A stretch of 64,000 bases of DNA from Capra hircus (GCF_001704415.2 NC_030808.1:132261089-132325088), one strand, 5' to 3'. Counted from the stretch's first letter, positions 36,150 to 49,464 are shown. Made by a program: numbers and translations. The notes: generated by a model not told the origin, from the sequence alone.

Positions 36150-37035
36150 GGTCTGATAGTAAAGAGCAATTTCTCTTTTGTGCATCATGGCAGACGGCCA
36201 CAAAATCTCTCCTGTAAATAACCTTTATAGTTATTTTTGTTGTTTTTAAATGTACAGTATAATTTAAAAACAAAAGTTCAAAAGATATATTTAATAATAT
36301 TAATGATAAAATGTAAAATACTCAGTTTTGTTTTATAAATACGTTTTCTACTGATCTTTCCAAAGATAAGAAGTATATCCTTTTCTTTGTTCCCATGACA
36401 CACAGTTGTTATGCATTTTGACACTGTGAGGGAAAATTAAAATGCAGAACTCTACTGATCACTGTGATATGTGAAGTCACAGATGTTAAACACAGACTGT
36501 GACATTGTAATAATTTAGATAATGATACCCCAGAATTTGGGATTTCTTCTATTGATTTTAGGAACACAAAGATGTTGATGTGGATAGTTTCAAACACTTT
36601 TTAATGCATCCACCTAAAGAAATTATATGTCACTCAATACATACCAAAAAATGTACTTAATGTGTAAGATATGTAAATCTCCCAACTTCAGCTTAAGAAC
36701 TGAACTATTAATACTACTAAAATGCTTCTCATCAGAGGTAATCAATGTCTTGAGGTCTGTAAGCATTTTTTTTTCTTACAAACCCATTAATCATTTACCA
36801 CTCCTCATGAAATGTTTGTGAAGATGCATGGATAGGAGTAGAGGCCAGACGTTTGGTAGCACTTCACTTAAATAGCTGATGTCAGTGTGGAGCAGGACAT
36901 ATTTAAAAGGAGTGACATTGGTAGTCCCATTGCTGCTTTGACTTTATATATTTTCCTCATTTCTGTCTGTGCCTAAAGAAACAAAAGTTATCAAAGTTTA
37001 TAATTAAGAAAAATATTGATAGGATCATTTAGATA

Positions 37036-37461
37036 CGTTTATAAATGTGAAAGTTGGACTGTGAAGAAAGCTGAGCACCGAAGAATTGATGCTTTTGAAC
37101 TGTGGTGTTGGAGAAGGCTCTTGAGAGTCCCTTGGACTGCACGGAGATCCAACCAGTCCATTCTAAAGGAGGTCAGTCCTGGATGTTCTTTGGAAGGACT
37201 GATGCTGAAGCTGAAACTCCAATAATTGGCCACCTTATGCGAAGAGCTGACTCATTGGAAAAGACCCTGATGCTGGGAGGAATTGGGGGCCGGAGGAGAA
37301 GGGGACGACAGACAATGAGATGGCTGGATGGCATCACTGACTCAATGGACATGAGTTTGGGTGAACTCCAGGAGTTGGTGATGGACAGGGAGGCCTGGTG
37401 TGCTGCGATTCATGGAGTCGCAAAGAGTCGGACACGACTGAGTTACTGAACTGAACTGAAC
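37036..37461 (+). mobile_element. BovB 3' fragment, sense, well preserved
   Basis: It starts at KCESWTVKKAEHRRIDAFEL and runs to the tandem 3' end CTGAACTGAACTGAA. The frame at 37102-37449 stays open to RLSY through RMRWLDGIT-like text (here TMRWLDGITDSMD). It is close to consensus, so it inserted fairly recently. No clear target duplication was found. Confidence 0.93.
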
Positions 37462-38522
37462 CATTATTCTGGGCCCATTTTGACAGTATCAGTTTTGAGG
37501 TAATTCATTTGTTCTACCAAGAAATATTTGACTGTCTGTTAACCATGCCAAAAATGGAAGATATAGCACTGAATAAACCAAAATCCCAGTCTTCATAGGA
37601 ATTTTCATTTTATTCAGGGGAAAAGCTAATGAATGGCTATATATTAGCCAAAAGAGTATGGCAAATGATAATAAATGCTATGCAGAATAATAAATCAGAG
37701 AAGACCGAAGAAATTTGAAAAGGAAGGATTATTTTAAATACGATGGTCAGAAAAACCATGTTAAGTATGTAACCTTAAATAAAGACTTGAAGAAGGTGAT
37801 GGAGCATGCAGGCATATATCTGGGGGAAGAGAAATCAATAAGGGCTAATGGCCCCTTGATAGAAACATAACTAGGATATTAGACAACAGTGAAGTAAAGC
37901 ACACTGATTTACATACTGCACTTGATTGTTGTGTTCTGAGGACTTTTTAAATATGAAATAGTTTTTCCATATTTTTTGTTATTTGCATCACATTAACTTT
38001 CAGATGACAACCTAGTTGTCATCTAAAACAATACCTCATTTTTATTTAATTGTTTTCCCTCCATGGTATCATTTAAGTTATTCCTATAGTATAGCTTCCT
38101 AAAATATGGCCTCTATTTTGTAACTGAAAGTTAGGTCTAGTGACTTTTTAAAATTATATTTACATTCCTCGGAAAGATAATTTCATCGGTGATGCTGTAT
38201 ACTTCATATTTGGTCACAGTAGGTAGCTCATAATGTCAGGTTGCCCACTTAATTATTCTGATTAAGCACTTGTTTAATTTAAGGTAATAACTCTTGAATC
38301 TTTTTGTGAAACTGCTTTTCCCTTTTCAAGTCTCAAATTATTTGGCACTTTATTAACATTTGGTTATGTCAACTTGCCTCTTAATGGTTTTAGCATCCAT
38401 TGACAGCGTGTTCCAGAAATTTTGTATGTATTTTGACTGTAGATAGCAGTGTGGTGTGCTGTCTAAAAATAGAATATTCTCTATCAATCATTTACGAACT
38501 AAAGGGTGTCATTCTCTTCTTA

Positions 38523-38654
38523 CGGAGAAGGCAGTGGCAACCCACTCCAGTACTCTTGCCTGGCAAATCCCATGGATGAAGGAGCCTGGTGTGCTGCCTT
38601 CTCTGGGGTTGCACAAAGTCAGACACGACTGAAACGGCTTAGCAGTAGCAGCAG
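38523..38654 (+). mobile_element. Bov-tA SINE, sense, 10-bp target duplication
   Basis: It reads GAGAAGGCAGTGGCAACCCA, TACTCTTGCCTGGCAAATCC and GTCAGACACGACTGAAACGG, and ends in an AGCAGTAGCAGC tail. The flanking repeat TCTCTTCTTA is at 38513-38522 and 38655-38664. Confidence 0.94.
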
Positions 38655-39023
38655 TCTCTTCTTATGGGATATACTAATTAGGCATTCTTAAAAGTGTTAT
38701 GCCTTCTGCAGGAGTCATGGAGTAAAGAATTATTTGTTTCCTGTTGTGAGGAAACAGGTTCCACTCAGAAACAGAAAGTCATTTTTGTCCATTATTCACT
38801 TCAGTAGATTTTATTTCTTCAATTTTCAAATATTCATCACATCCCTCCCATTTTGTCTGTCATTATTGTTAGTATATTAAATGGTCTCTCCCCTCACACT
38901 TTTGGTTTTGGATTGACTGCAGTGGAGAGTCACCTTTGCTCCATTTCCTTCACCTTTTCCTCTATTTTTCGCATTGGAACCAAAAATAAATTTTTAAAGC
39001 TCATAGCTGTTGATGAACATCCT

Positions 39024-39530
39024 TCAGTTCAGTTCAGTTGCTCAGTCGTGTCCAACTCTTTGCGACCCCGTGGACTGCAGCACGCCAATCCTCCCTGTCC
39101 ATCACCAACTCCCGGAGTTTACTCATGTCCATTGAGTTGGTGATGCCATCCAATCATCTCATCCTCTGATGTCCCCTTCTCCTCCTGCCTTCAGTCTTTC
39201 CCAGCATCAGGGTCTTTTCAAATGAATCAGCTCTTCGCATCAGGTGGCTAAAGTATTAGAGTTTCAGCCTCAGCATCAGTCCTTCCAGTGAATATTCAGG
39301 ACTGATTTCCTTTAGGATGGACTGGTTGGATCTCCTTGGAGTCCAAGGGACTCTCAAGAGTCTTCTCCAACACCACAGTTCAAAAGCATCAGTTCTTCCA
39401 CGCTCAGCTTTCTAACTCTCACAGTTAGAGAGTCATAATCTAACTTTCACATCCATACATGACTACTGGAAAAACTATAGCTTTTACCACATGAACCTTT
39501 GTTGGCAAAGTAATGTCTCTGCTTTTTAAT
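39024..39530 (-). mobile_element. BovB fragment, antisense
   Basis: It begins CAGTTCAGTTCAGTTGCTCA and runs to the block TTGTTGGCAAAGTAATGTCT, the complement of TLPTK-coding text. The coding frame is broken, and a small rearrangement lies near 39410-39440 (CTAACTCTCACAGTTAGAGA). It is 5'-truncated. Confidence 0.9.
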
Positions 39531-39929
39531 TCAGTGACCACCTGTTTTCTCCAAAGTAAAGTTTGGCTTCCTTACCTTTCTTTGATCCAACCCCATCTTT
39601 CTTCTTGGTTATAGAATCCAATTTAGATTCCAAAGTTAAAGCAGTTCTTTCCTCCCATTGTTGTACTTTTGTTTATGGGCCTTTGCTATTGTGATTACCT
39701 AGGAAAGGTGTTGACCCTCTTTTCCCTATCCAGTTGCTTCTGCAGAGAATTGACATTTTTTCCTAGTACTAAATACCCTTGTCACATTCCTATTATTGTA
39801 TTTAATTCTTTTACAGTTTAATGTGTTCATCTTATCAATTAGTTTATTTAGGGGATTGGAGAAATGGGGAGAAGTTGATAAAAGAGTTTAAATTTCCACT
39901 TACAAGATGAATAAGTTCTAATGATTTAA

Positions 39930-40148
39930 TGTACAGCAATAGTACGTGTTGCATACTTAAAACTTGCTAAGAGAGAAGATCTTAAATCTTATGTCACACA
40001 TACAAAAAGTAATGGGATGGAGGTGTTACCTAATTGAGTGGTGATAAGCTTTGCAATATATGTGTATTAAATCAACATGTTGTATAACTTAAACTTACAC
40101 AGAGTCATATATCAATTATATCTCAATAAAAGTGTAAAAAAAAAATAG
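39930..40148 (+). mobile_element. L1 3' end, sense, old
   Basis: ATGTCACACATACAAAAAGT, then a diverged 3' untranslated region ending TATCAATTATATCTCAATAA followed by an A run, is the usual L1 terminus. No coding sequence is present. Confidence 0.7.
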
Positions 40149-41244
40149 AGAGTAGAAATTCTTAGAAGAGTATCCTTGTTCTGGTTGTATGCCTGAGGAC
40201 CTGGTACAGTGCCAGAGCTATTTGTTGCTTAATAAATGGTATGAAAAGATAAATGAGTGGGTGGATGGATAGTTTCTCCAAACAGTTGTTTGCAGATCAT
40301 TGTTTTAAGCAATAGTGGTACATAGCCTCAGGCAAAGTCTGTTGAAATTAGGTAACCAAAAGCCAGGTTTTACCAAATAGGTGAACTTTTTTATAACATT
40401 GTCCATCAGCTGGGTAAAAAATCAAATTATTCTTAGAAACTGTTTTATCTCTTTAAATATTTTAATTTGTGACCACATTGCGTTCTCAAATACCAAAGTC
40501 TTAGGAATTAGGCAGTTAGCCTTCCACCTCTGCTAACTACATGAGTTCTGCCTTGCAGTGCACCTTTTACCTTTTAAGATTCTTGCTATAATCCCAGTTA
40601 GAAGCTTACAATCTTCTATTTCTCATTGTTGACTCTTGTCTCTGAAGCTTCACACCCTTACCTACCCACACCCATCAGTGTTCCCAGAACTTCCAAAATA
40701 GGCATTTTCATTTTTTGTCTCTCGTTTGGCAGAAAAAACAAGAGTTTTTCTCCTTTGGAAGAGTATTCACTAGACAGCCTTTCTGTCCTCCAAGGCGACT
40801 GGAGTAAACCAGGTGACGCTCCATTGTAGAATAGAGAATATGTGGATTTACAAACCCAGAACCAGAGGAGACTTGTAGCTGTGTGATCTGGGACAGGTTC
40901 TTTAGAACTTATTTTTCTCATCTTTATATGTACTATAGGATTCTTTTTTTCTACTCTTCTCCTAGCTGTAGTGGGTTTTTGCTGTGCCATGATGGTGAAT
41001 CTCTGGCCCTCCCCCACAAGATTAAGGTTTCTGGCTTTTTTGGGAGAAAGGTCTAGAGAAGTGAGCTGTACGTCTTACCTTGCCCATAGCAATTGAGGAT
41101 CATCCTCTCTGGCCTGCATCAAAATAGGTTCTGTCTTTTCTGTTGTCTCAGGCTTTTATTACCTGGTTGAAACCTGTGGTCAGCTGATAAAAAGAGATTT
41201 GGAGTGAGTGTGAATTCCTTGTCATTCTGCGCTGACAAGCCTCC

Positions 41245-41968
41245 TGATGAAAGTGAAAGAGGAGAGTGAAAAAGTTTGCTTAAAGCTCAACATTCAGAAA
41301 ACTTAGATCATGACATCTGGTCCTATTCCTTCATGAGAAATAGATAGAGAAACAGTGGCAGACTTTATTTGGGTGGCGGCAGGGGCTCCAAAATCACTGC
41401 AGATTGTGGCTGCAGCCGTGAAATTAAAAGATGCTTACTCCTTGGTAGGAAAGTTACGACCAGCCTAGACAGCATATTAAAAAGGAAAGACATTTGTCAA
41501 CAAAGGTCTGTCTAGTGAAGGCTGTGGTTTTGCCAGTAGTCATGTATGGAAGTGTAAGTTGGAATGTAAAAAAAAACTTAGCATGGAAGAATTGATGCTT
41601 TTGAACTCTGGTGTTAGAGAGGACTCTTGAGAGTCCCATGGACTCCAAGGAGACCCAACCAGTCCATCCTAAAGAAGATGAGTCCTGAGTGTTCATTGCA
41701 AGGACTGATGTTGAAGCTGAAACTCCAGTACTTTGGCCACCTGATGTGAAGAGCTGACTCATTTGAAAAGACCCTGATACTGGACAAGACTGAAGGTGGG
41801 AGAAGCAGGGAATGATAGAGGATGAGATGGTTGAATGGCATCACCGACTCAACGGACATGAGTTTGAGTAAACTCCAGAAGTTGGTGATGGACAGGGAGG
41901 CTGTTGTGCTGCAGTCCATAGGATCACAGAGTCGACACGACTGAGCGACTGACCTGAACTGAACTGAT
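41245..41968 (+). mobile_element. BovB fragment, sense, decayed
   Basis: It runs from AAGCCTCCTGATGAAAGTGA, just after the active-site region, to the 3' end CTGAACTGAACTGA. There are several frameshifts and a GC-rich insertion (GGTGGCGGCAGGGG near 41375). It lies 1.1 kb upstream of the STAG1 exon at 43037. Confidence 0.92.
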
Positions 41969-42737
41969 CGAGCTTAGTATCCCATGTAGTGCTCATGTAA
42001 TACCAAAATAAACTCTCTTTGTGGGGTATTTAACTTAAGTGCCAAGCTTTCCCCTTCTTTCTGTTCAAGGCTGTTGAGATTCTTTGAGATTCTTTGTTGT
42101 TGTAATTATCAAAGTACTCTTTCATGGGACACCAACAGAGCTCAAGACCTCATTTGTGTCCAAATTTCCTAGCCGCATTTTGGCCTGTAAAAAACAAACA
42201 GCCACAAATTGAGAATAGTCTGATAACGAAGTTCACAGAATTTCTCACTCTCTGCGTTGTGAATTTCCATTTCTCCACCAAAATGTTTTAGGCTAGAGTG
42301 AGAAACCTCTGCTGGATTCAGCTGTCAGTTTTGTATTTTAAATAAGATGACACAATCTGGTGATACCAAGAGCCCATGGTAACCGGCTTTTTCTTGGAAA
42401 AGTTAATAAATTCAGTGCATAAACTATAGAGTTAAATGAAAGTTCATAGCAGAGTTAGAAGAAGTAGGGTTGAAATTTCATATGTGGGAAGTTGGTTATA
42501 CTTTTGAAATGCTTAACTCTTTAAAGTGTCTTATTTAATATAATTGAAAGGTGCTGTTACACATATCATGATTAATTTGATCTGAATTCAGTAGCAAATA
42601 ATCCTTTCTAGTTAAACTTGTTTTTTTTTGTTTGTTTGTTTTCTTCTTTGCTTTAAATTACCTCAACTAGTTCCCAAGTACAACAAAACTTAAACTATTA
42701 TTTTGAATGAATGACTTAGAATAATGAATTAAATACC

Positions 42738-42828
42738 GGTTGTGACCCCACGGACTGCAGCCTACCAGGTTCCTCTGTCCATAGCATTTTCCAGGCAAGA
42801 GTACTGGAGTGGGTTTCCAGTGCCTTTT
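42738..42828 (-). mobile_element. Bov-tA SINE fragment, antisense
   Basis: GTTGTGACCCCACGGACTGC, then CTCTGTCCATAGCATTTTCC and AGTACTGGAGTGGGTTTCC, is the middle of a ruminant SINE. Both ends are missing and no target duplication is seen. Confidence 0.85.
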
Positions 42829-43036
42829 CCGAATAACAATTTTGAACTTACTAACAATTATTCAGTTGGGGCAGATCAAAACAAGCAAAAAGGAGAAAGC
42901 CATCATGTACCTCTTGATATCTGTCCACATATACTTTGAGAAAAAGTGTTCCTTTTCCAGTAGGAGGAAAAAAGAAATCAAACTGGATATCATATATTAT
43001 ATTTAATATGTTATTTTTTCTTTTTATCCCTTTTAG

Positions 43037-43246
<210 letters not shown>

Positions 43247-43669
43247 TAACTAACGCTTTATTTCCTTTTCATTTAGTTTTGTTAAATATATTCCATTCCA
43301 GTTAAGCTTTATTTAGATTAAATATTAATTTAAATTAATTACTTTGCTCTTGAAAAACACAAAATTTTCTCCAAAATTTGCATGAATGGTTTGTATTCTC
43401 TGTTGAAGTAAAATGTGTGCTTATTTTAATAACTGACATTTGTTAGTCTTGAGAATGAAAATTGAAATTTTCTGATGAACGTTACCAAATCTCTTTCTGA
43501 ATGTATAGTTATTTTCTTGCATTTTTATTTTATAACCAAATAAGTTGTAGGGGTCCAGCAGGCCATATTCTTTGATAAAACCAAATAATAGTTGAAATTC
43601 CAAATTCACAGGTTTTTTCCTACTTAATTACATGGTTTCATTGTTACTATACATAAATATGTAAATATT

Positions 43670-43670
<1 letters not shown>

Positions 43671-43712
<42 letters not shown>
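43671..43712. repeat. Compound (GT)n(AT)n microsatellite
   Basis: About seven GT units run directly into about fourteen AT units, 430 bases after the STAG1 exon. Length variation between individuals is likely. Confidence 0.97.
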
Positions 43713-43715
<3 letters not shown>

Positions 43716-44904
43716 AAAGAGTTCCATCTAATTGTAATAGGTAGTTGTGACCTAGTAGGATTCTTTCTATTCCTAGTGGTATAATAACTTAAATGTAGTG
43801 TTTCTAAAATCAGTTGAAGTAGGTAGACTAAGTCCTGAGGAACTGATAGATTCTCATTTTCCCTTTTGCTTCTGTTTTAGAATTATCTATGTAAGTTCTG
43901 AGTCAAGTATATTTATTTTCCCCTTGTTTTCCTCTAACAAGATAATTTTGTTAATTTAGCTGTTCTGAATTTTTCAAGATTTAAACTGTGTTTACCTACA
44001 ATGACTAAATGACTATTCTTTTTCTCTTATATATATGTGCATGTTTATAAAGAAACTGTGTGTTTGCATAAACATATATTTAAATATTCCCAAATTACAT
44101 CCCTTTTAGTAGCAATATCTGACTGTATTCAACTTACACACATTACCATGACAAAAATGAGATTTAAGAGTGTCCCTTTCCTATTTATTTGGTAAAGAGG
44201 CAGATCTTTTACTTAATTTTATCTTTTTTATAAAGGTAAAATCACAGTTTATTGTTGAAAAAATTTTCTGTATGGAACAAACATCAAGTACATTTTATTC
44301 TGTGTTTTGGGAGACTTTGTACCAAGTTGTAGCTTTTTTGACAAGGTACTATAAATATACTACTTATTACTTAAAAGTTCCCTGATACTGTATATTTTTT
44401 CTAATTTCATGACTTTTATTATTTTCTGCCCTTTATATGTACTTTTTTCTTTTCTTTATATTTTCTATTTACTTTTCAATCTGTCATTCTTCTGTCTGTG
44501 TACAGCAATTCCCTTTTATTTAGCTGTTTTTCAGATGCATTGTACCAAGAAAAATAGATTAATGTTAAGTTTATCCTTATTTTTCAAAAGCTAACCTATT
44601 TTTCAAGTTATTCTCAAATTTACTTCAGAATACTATGGTAATTTCTCTGTGTACGTTAATGAACATGTCTTCCAAAGTTCAGTTTCATAAAAAGTGAGAT
44701 ACCAGTCCTACCCTTCAACAAAGTGTGGAAATCTTGCTGAGAATTTAATTCCAGGCTGGATGATAATTTCCATCTTTTCAAGGATTATTTTCTTTTCATC
44801 TTTAATCTCTTCTCTGGTTCTCCTCCCCCACCCCCTTTTTTTTTCTTTTATGGTATGTGTATGAGGGATAGATTTAAAGATAATCATTTTTATTCACTTT
44901 GCAG

Positions 44905-45072
44905 GACGAGTCTTGGGGACTAGATAAAATGGGCAGGAACATTTAATCCTCTGCTTCAAAGACTATGTGCATGGACAGTTACAAGGCAGTTATGGCCAGA
45001 TATGATTATCGGCTTTGGAATAAAATGCTCCTTGACATTGCTTATATCTTAGCTGAGAAGAGAGACAATCAG
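44905..45072 (+). other. Exon-like 168-base block of unknown origin
   Basis: The block is preceded by a pyrimidine-rich acceptor (TTTTTATTCACTTTGCAG) and followed by the donor-like CAG|GTTAGT. Its length is 56 codons exactly. In frame 0 it reads DESWGLDKMGRNI, one stop, then SSASKTMCMDSYKAVMARYD and YRLWNKMLLDIAYILAEKRD NQ. That is far more protein-like than the surrounding AT-rich intron. It matches no part of STAG1 that I know. It could be a decayed retrocopy fragment, a domesticated or transposon-derived piece, or chance. If spliced into STAG1 in the gene's phase it would meet a stop after seven codons. Confidence 0.35.
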
Positions 45073-45373
45073 GTTAGTTGTTTTCTAGGGTACAGACAAG
45101 ATAAGTTTTAGAGCTTCATAAGTCATCAGAGTGATCTTATCAGTAGTACTTTTAATCTGTTTACCAATATCCCGTTTTCTTGTTGTTAATTAATAGTGTG
45201 TCCCAATTTGTTAGAGTTTATGCATTGCATTTAATTGTATATTTTGCCACATTTTTGTTAAAATTTTTCATCATTTTGTAGTTTTTCAGGTTTGTCTATT
45301 CTCCAGGTAGAAGTAGTTTCATTTTCCATTAGCGATAAACTGAACTTTGCCTTTCATTTTTGGAATTCTTTTT

Positions 45374-45447
45374 ACCATTAAATTGAAACAGACTGTTAAC
45401 ATAACTGTTAACCATTAAATTGAAACAGACTGTTAACGTAACTGTAA
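45374..45447. repeat. Tandem duplication of a 37-base unit
   Basis: Two adjacent copies of a unit beginning ACCATTAAATTGAAACAGAC lie at 45374-45410 and 45411-45447. They match at 35 of 37 positions. This is a local duplication in otherwise unremarkable intron. Confidence 0.97.
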
Positions 45448-46499
45448 AAAATAACAGATTTTATATTATATTTTCCTTATTTTTTTCTATTCTTTTAATT
45501 GTACTTGTAAAGCATACTCTCTTGTTTTTCTGATTTATCTTCAATAAAGAAGCTTACTTTGTAGTAAACTTTTCATTAACAATCTTCATAGTTACGTGCC
45601 TTTGTTGTCAAGGTACATAGATAAATAGATAGCTAAATAGTTAAGACATATTAGAACATAGTTTGTGGAATTAATATATATAAGTAATATTTTAGTGGAT
45701 TTACAATCTGAGATTGGCCATATTTTCTTTCTCCAATTTCATGAAATTTTCATGAAAAAATGTTTTTCTCCTCCAGGTCAAAAATTAAGTAGGATTCCCT
45801 TTGTTTTACCACTTTGTTCTTTAGTATTATAAAGATAATTCTACTCTCAAAGGATCTATTTTTCAGATTTATATTATACTCAGTCATTGCTGTTATAATC
45901 TCTGACAGTACTTTAGAAATTGACTTTAAAATTTTGTTAGATGGCAAGATGAGTAATGTTGGCTTACCTTTTTTATTTTTTGCTTTTCTCTCACCTACAT
46001 AATTTTCTACATTAGAAATAGATTAATAATGACTGTGTCTCACTTCTAAGGTAAAAATGCTAATTTGAACAAAGAAGGATTAACTGTACAGAATTTTATT
46101 AATAGCAACATGATGATTGATTCTGTTCTATTTTTTCTAAAATGAATTATGGAAAAATTAGAAAATATGGTTAAAATCATCATATGATAGGTGCCCTCAT
46201 TATGCTGGAAGGTTATCACTATTTAACAATAATGGATGCCTCTCAGACTCTTGGAGAAGTAAACATTTCTTTTATATCTTATTGTTTAACATCATTATGT
46301 TGGTATATGATTGATTTTTATATTGGTGTATGATTTGTTATTGATTAGCACTTTTTACCAAGTCAGCATCTCTGGACTTTTACTGAGGCAAGACAAGCTA
46401 TATGAAATTTCTTTGTTCTCCTGTCATAGACAAAAATAATTTTATCTCAGTAAATTGATATCTTTTCTTTGGCTTTCAGTTGCTGAAACCATATAATAT

Positions 46500-46690
46500 A
46501 GGGTTCATAGAATGGGTTCTGAACGAGATTGTCTGAATACATATCCTTTTCTGCATTTTACTAATTGGGTAATTTTGACAAGTCCATAATTTATTTGGCC
46601 TCACTTTCTTCATATGCAAAATGGGATAACTATCTCATTAAAAGAAATTAGGAAAGCATGAATGATGCCTGACATTTAGTAAACTAGTGC
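46500..46690 (+). mobile_element. MIR SINE, sense, diverged
   Basis: The blocks ATGGGTTCTGAACGAGATTG, then GGCCTCACTTTCTTCATATG and CAAAATGGGATAACTAT follow the MIR order (head, then the core CTCAGTTTCCTCATCTG-type text). The 3' part is weak. Confidence 0.6.
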
Positions 46691-47261
46691 TATTATTCTG
46701 TAACTACAAAAAATGCCAGTAGTATTTGCAGCATTTCCCTTCATTCATGTCTTTTTCCCTCAGAATTTATTGAACACCTACTATTTTAGTAATAGAAGAC
46801 ATTATAGATGGGGAAATCAGAAACAAACATGTAAATACACAGATCTTTCAAAAACTATTATTAGGAAAACTACCAGTATGCACTTTCATTTTATTTGTCT
46901 TTTGGCTCTTCAGTGCCAAATTCTGTTTATTAAATTCAGTAGCTATTTTATGACTCTTAACCAAATTGTATATGAATTTCTATATGGTAGACTTCTGGTA
47001 TTCTAGGATTAGTGCCCAATAATTGACCAAATGATACAAGTGCCACTATATATCATGTAACTGTATACATAAAATATAGTAAACTTTTTAAATGTAATTT
47101 GCTCTTTCAAATCAAAATATAGATAATTAGAGTAATGAAGAAGTATCATTTTCTTAGAATTATCTCTTATTTTCTATCACCAGGTATGAAAATTAGTTTT
47201 CTTTGGGGAGCTAGGAAGTTAACGATTTTTAAAATCATTTTATAAGCATGTCCTTTCTATG

Positions 47262-47425
47262 TCAACTTAGTGACTTTGGGCAAGTTATTTAACTTTGGTG
47301 CCTTACTTTCCTCATCTGTATAGTATTAATATAAATAGTCCCATTTTATTAGGAGTGTTGTGAGGCTTAAATGAAATAATTTGTGTTAAATGTTTCCTGT
47401 ATACAAGTCATTCAGTGTCTGATGT
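47262..47425 (+). mobile_element. MIR SINE, sense
   Basis: GTGACTTTGGGCAAGTTATT, TACTTTCCTCATCTGTATAG and GTGAGGCTTAAATGAAATAA are the MIR core and 3' part in order. The tRNA-like head is missing. Confidence 0.8.
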
Positions 47426-49464
47426 TATAATTATGATATAATGACAAAGCTTGCTTGGTTTGACTCTAAAGCAGGCAGAGAAACTGAGAAAATCTAGATT
47501 TTCCATCAGTGCTTTCATATTACACATGTAAACATTTTCTGTAGATATAAAATTACACATACAACTTAACAAATTCAGAAAAGGAGAAAAGTACAAAAGT
47601 AAAAATCAGCCATAATCATACCACTTCTTAATTTTGCCATGACATGTTGGTGTTTCCTTTTAGTTTTTTCCTCATATACATATAAGAATTTTTTATTTTT
47701 AAACAAATAATAGGATATTATCAATTTTGTGGAATGCGTTTTCTGTGCTTTAAATTTTTATAATTACGTTTAATATAGCAGCCTCATCTTCTAAAATCTA
47801 GATGTCCTTTAACTGCTGTAGCTTTTTTGCCATTATTTGGATCCTTTGTCTCCTGTTGGATCTCCTACCTTTTGCCTTGGCTTTTTTTTTTTTTAATTTA
47901 GCCTCTTCTTTTTGGGTAGCATGTCTTTTGATAGCTTCTTGAGAAAAAGAGCATTGGGAAAGTATATATTTTAGATTTTACATATCTGAGAAATACATTA
48001 TATTCTTATGTTTGGTTTGCCCAGTACAGAATTCATCAGTGAAGATTTTCTTGAGAATTTTTCATCTTGTTTCCAAATTTCCCATTCATTACTCTCTGCT
48101 GAATATATTTTACTTGGATATTAATCTGTTGAATCAGTCCTAAGTTTCTTGTTATTTCTTTTTCAGTTTTCATTCCTTACTTTTTGTTCACTTTGCTTGT
48201 ATTTCTTCAACTTTATTGAGGTAATTTTCATTATCTTTTTAAATCTTCTAAGAGTTCTTTTCCATTCTCCATGTTGTTTTTTAACATTATCATGGATGTA
48301 ACATTTTCTCTTATCTCTTTGACAGTGTTATTACTCAAAAGTTTTGTTTTTGTTTTTTTTTGGTGCCCCATTCTGACCTCTTTTTCAATTCTCTTTTATG
48401 AGTTTCTTTCATGGGAAGCTTTCCTTAAGTATCTGTTGGCTCTCTAGTCATTGTTAACAATGAGACACTAAAGAACTGATTGCCTGTGTGTGTGTTGTGT
48501 TTGACAGGCAGTGGCAATGACTTTAACCTTTTTGGTGATCATCATTGTCGGGTGGTCCTGTGGTCACTTACCATTTTCATTATGAACCATAAAGGGTTGG
48601 TGTTGATAATTCTTTTCCCTGGAAGTTCAGCTCCTTTGTAGAAGGATCTTTCAGTCTCAGGTGTGGTTGCTGTCTACCATTTGGGAGTTATACACGGTGA
48701 AGGAGCACCCAGGGCACTCTGCAATTCACATGTATCCCTCCTCTGTATCTGATGAATCCAAATCTCTTGTTTATGTTCTTTAGGGAATAAACTTTTTTAA
48801 CTTCTAAGATGAGTTTGTGTTGGAGAAATTACATGACTGCCTTGGTTCAAGTAGAGATTTAATTGCTTATTATACAGACTTTGAAATGCTCCTGTTTTTA
48901 GACCTTATTTCACTCCATCTTCTGTAAAAGCCAGTACTTCTCCAATTCCTTAATGCTTCTGGTTTCTACAGAGTAAAACTGCTTTGTTTTTGTCTTTTTT
49001 CTTTAAATAGAGTTGTCAAGCTTTTTTGACCATTTAGTTTGATTTGAATACTTCATCCATCTGCTTTTCATATACATATATTAACATATTATGGTTTGGC
49101 ATTCCAAGTGTTTTTCTGGATTTATTGGGGATGAAAATTGTTTTCTCATTATTTTGGTTGGATTTTTTTTTTAAATTTTTTATTTTTTTTTAATTTTAAA
49201 ATCTTTAATTCTTACATGCGTTCCCAAATATGAACCCCCCTCCCACCTCCCTCCCCACAACATCTCTCTGGGTCATCCCCATGCACCAGCCCCAAGCAAG
49301 CTGCACCCTACGTCAGACATGGACTGGCGATTCAATTCTTACATGACAGTATACATGTTAGAATTCCCATTCTCCCAAATCATCCCACCCTCTCCCTCTC
49401 CCTCTGAGTCCAAAAGTCTGGTATACACATCTGTGTCTTTTTTCCTGTCTTGCATACAGGGTCG

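Larger units (their letters stand above)
8401..43036 (+). other. STAG1: STAG1 intron of about 34.6 kb
   Basis: The intron runs from the donor GTATAG to the acceptor TCCCTTTTAG. Most of it is mobile-element sequence, annotated separately: a MER5-like element, the Tigger/L1/L1/BovB nest at 11913-32824, a MIR, and several BovB, SINE and L1 ends. I recognise nothing in 8401-9750, 9790-10159, 10347-11912, 32825-34235, 34493-35510, 36158-37035, 37462-38512, 38665-39023, 39531-39929, 40149-41244 or 41969-42737. These are AT-rich single-copy-looking sequence without convincing open frames. Confidence 0.9.

Noticed and set aside
40626..41017. Open frames of 67 (+) and 119 (-) codons as a small gene
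   Set aside because: No domain, no splice context and no repeat identity were recognised; the two strands are open over the same interval, which favours chance.
46713..47006. A 97-codon open frame in the second large intron
   Set aside because: It shows no recognisable motif, no upstream or downstream gene features, and composition equal to the surrounding intron.
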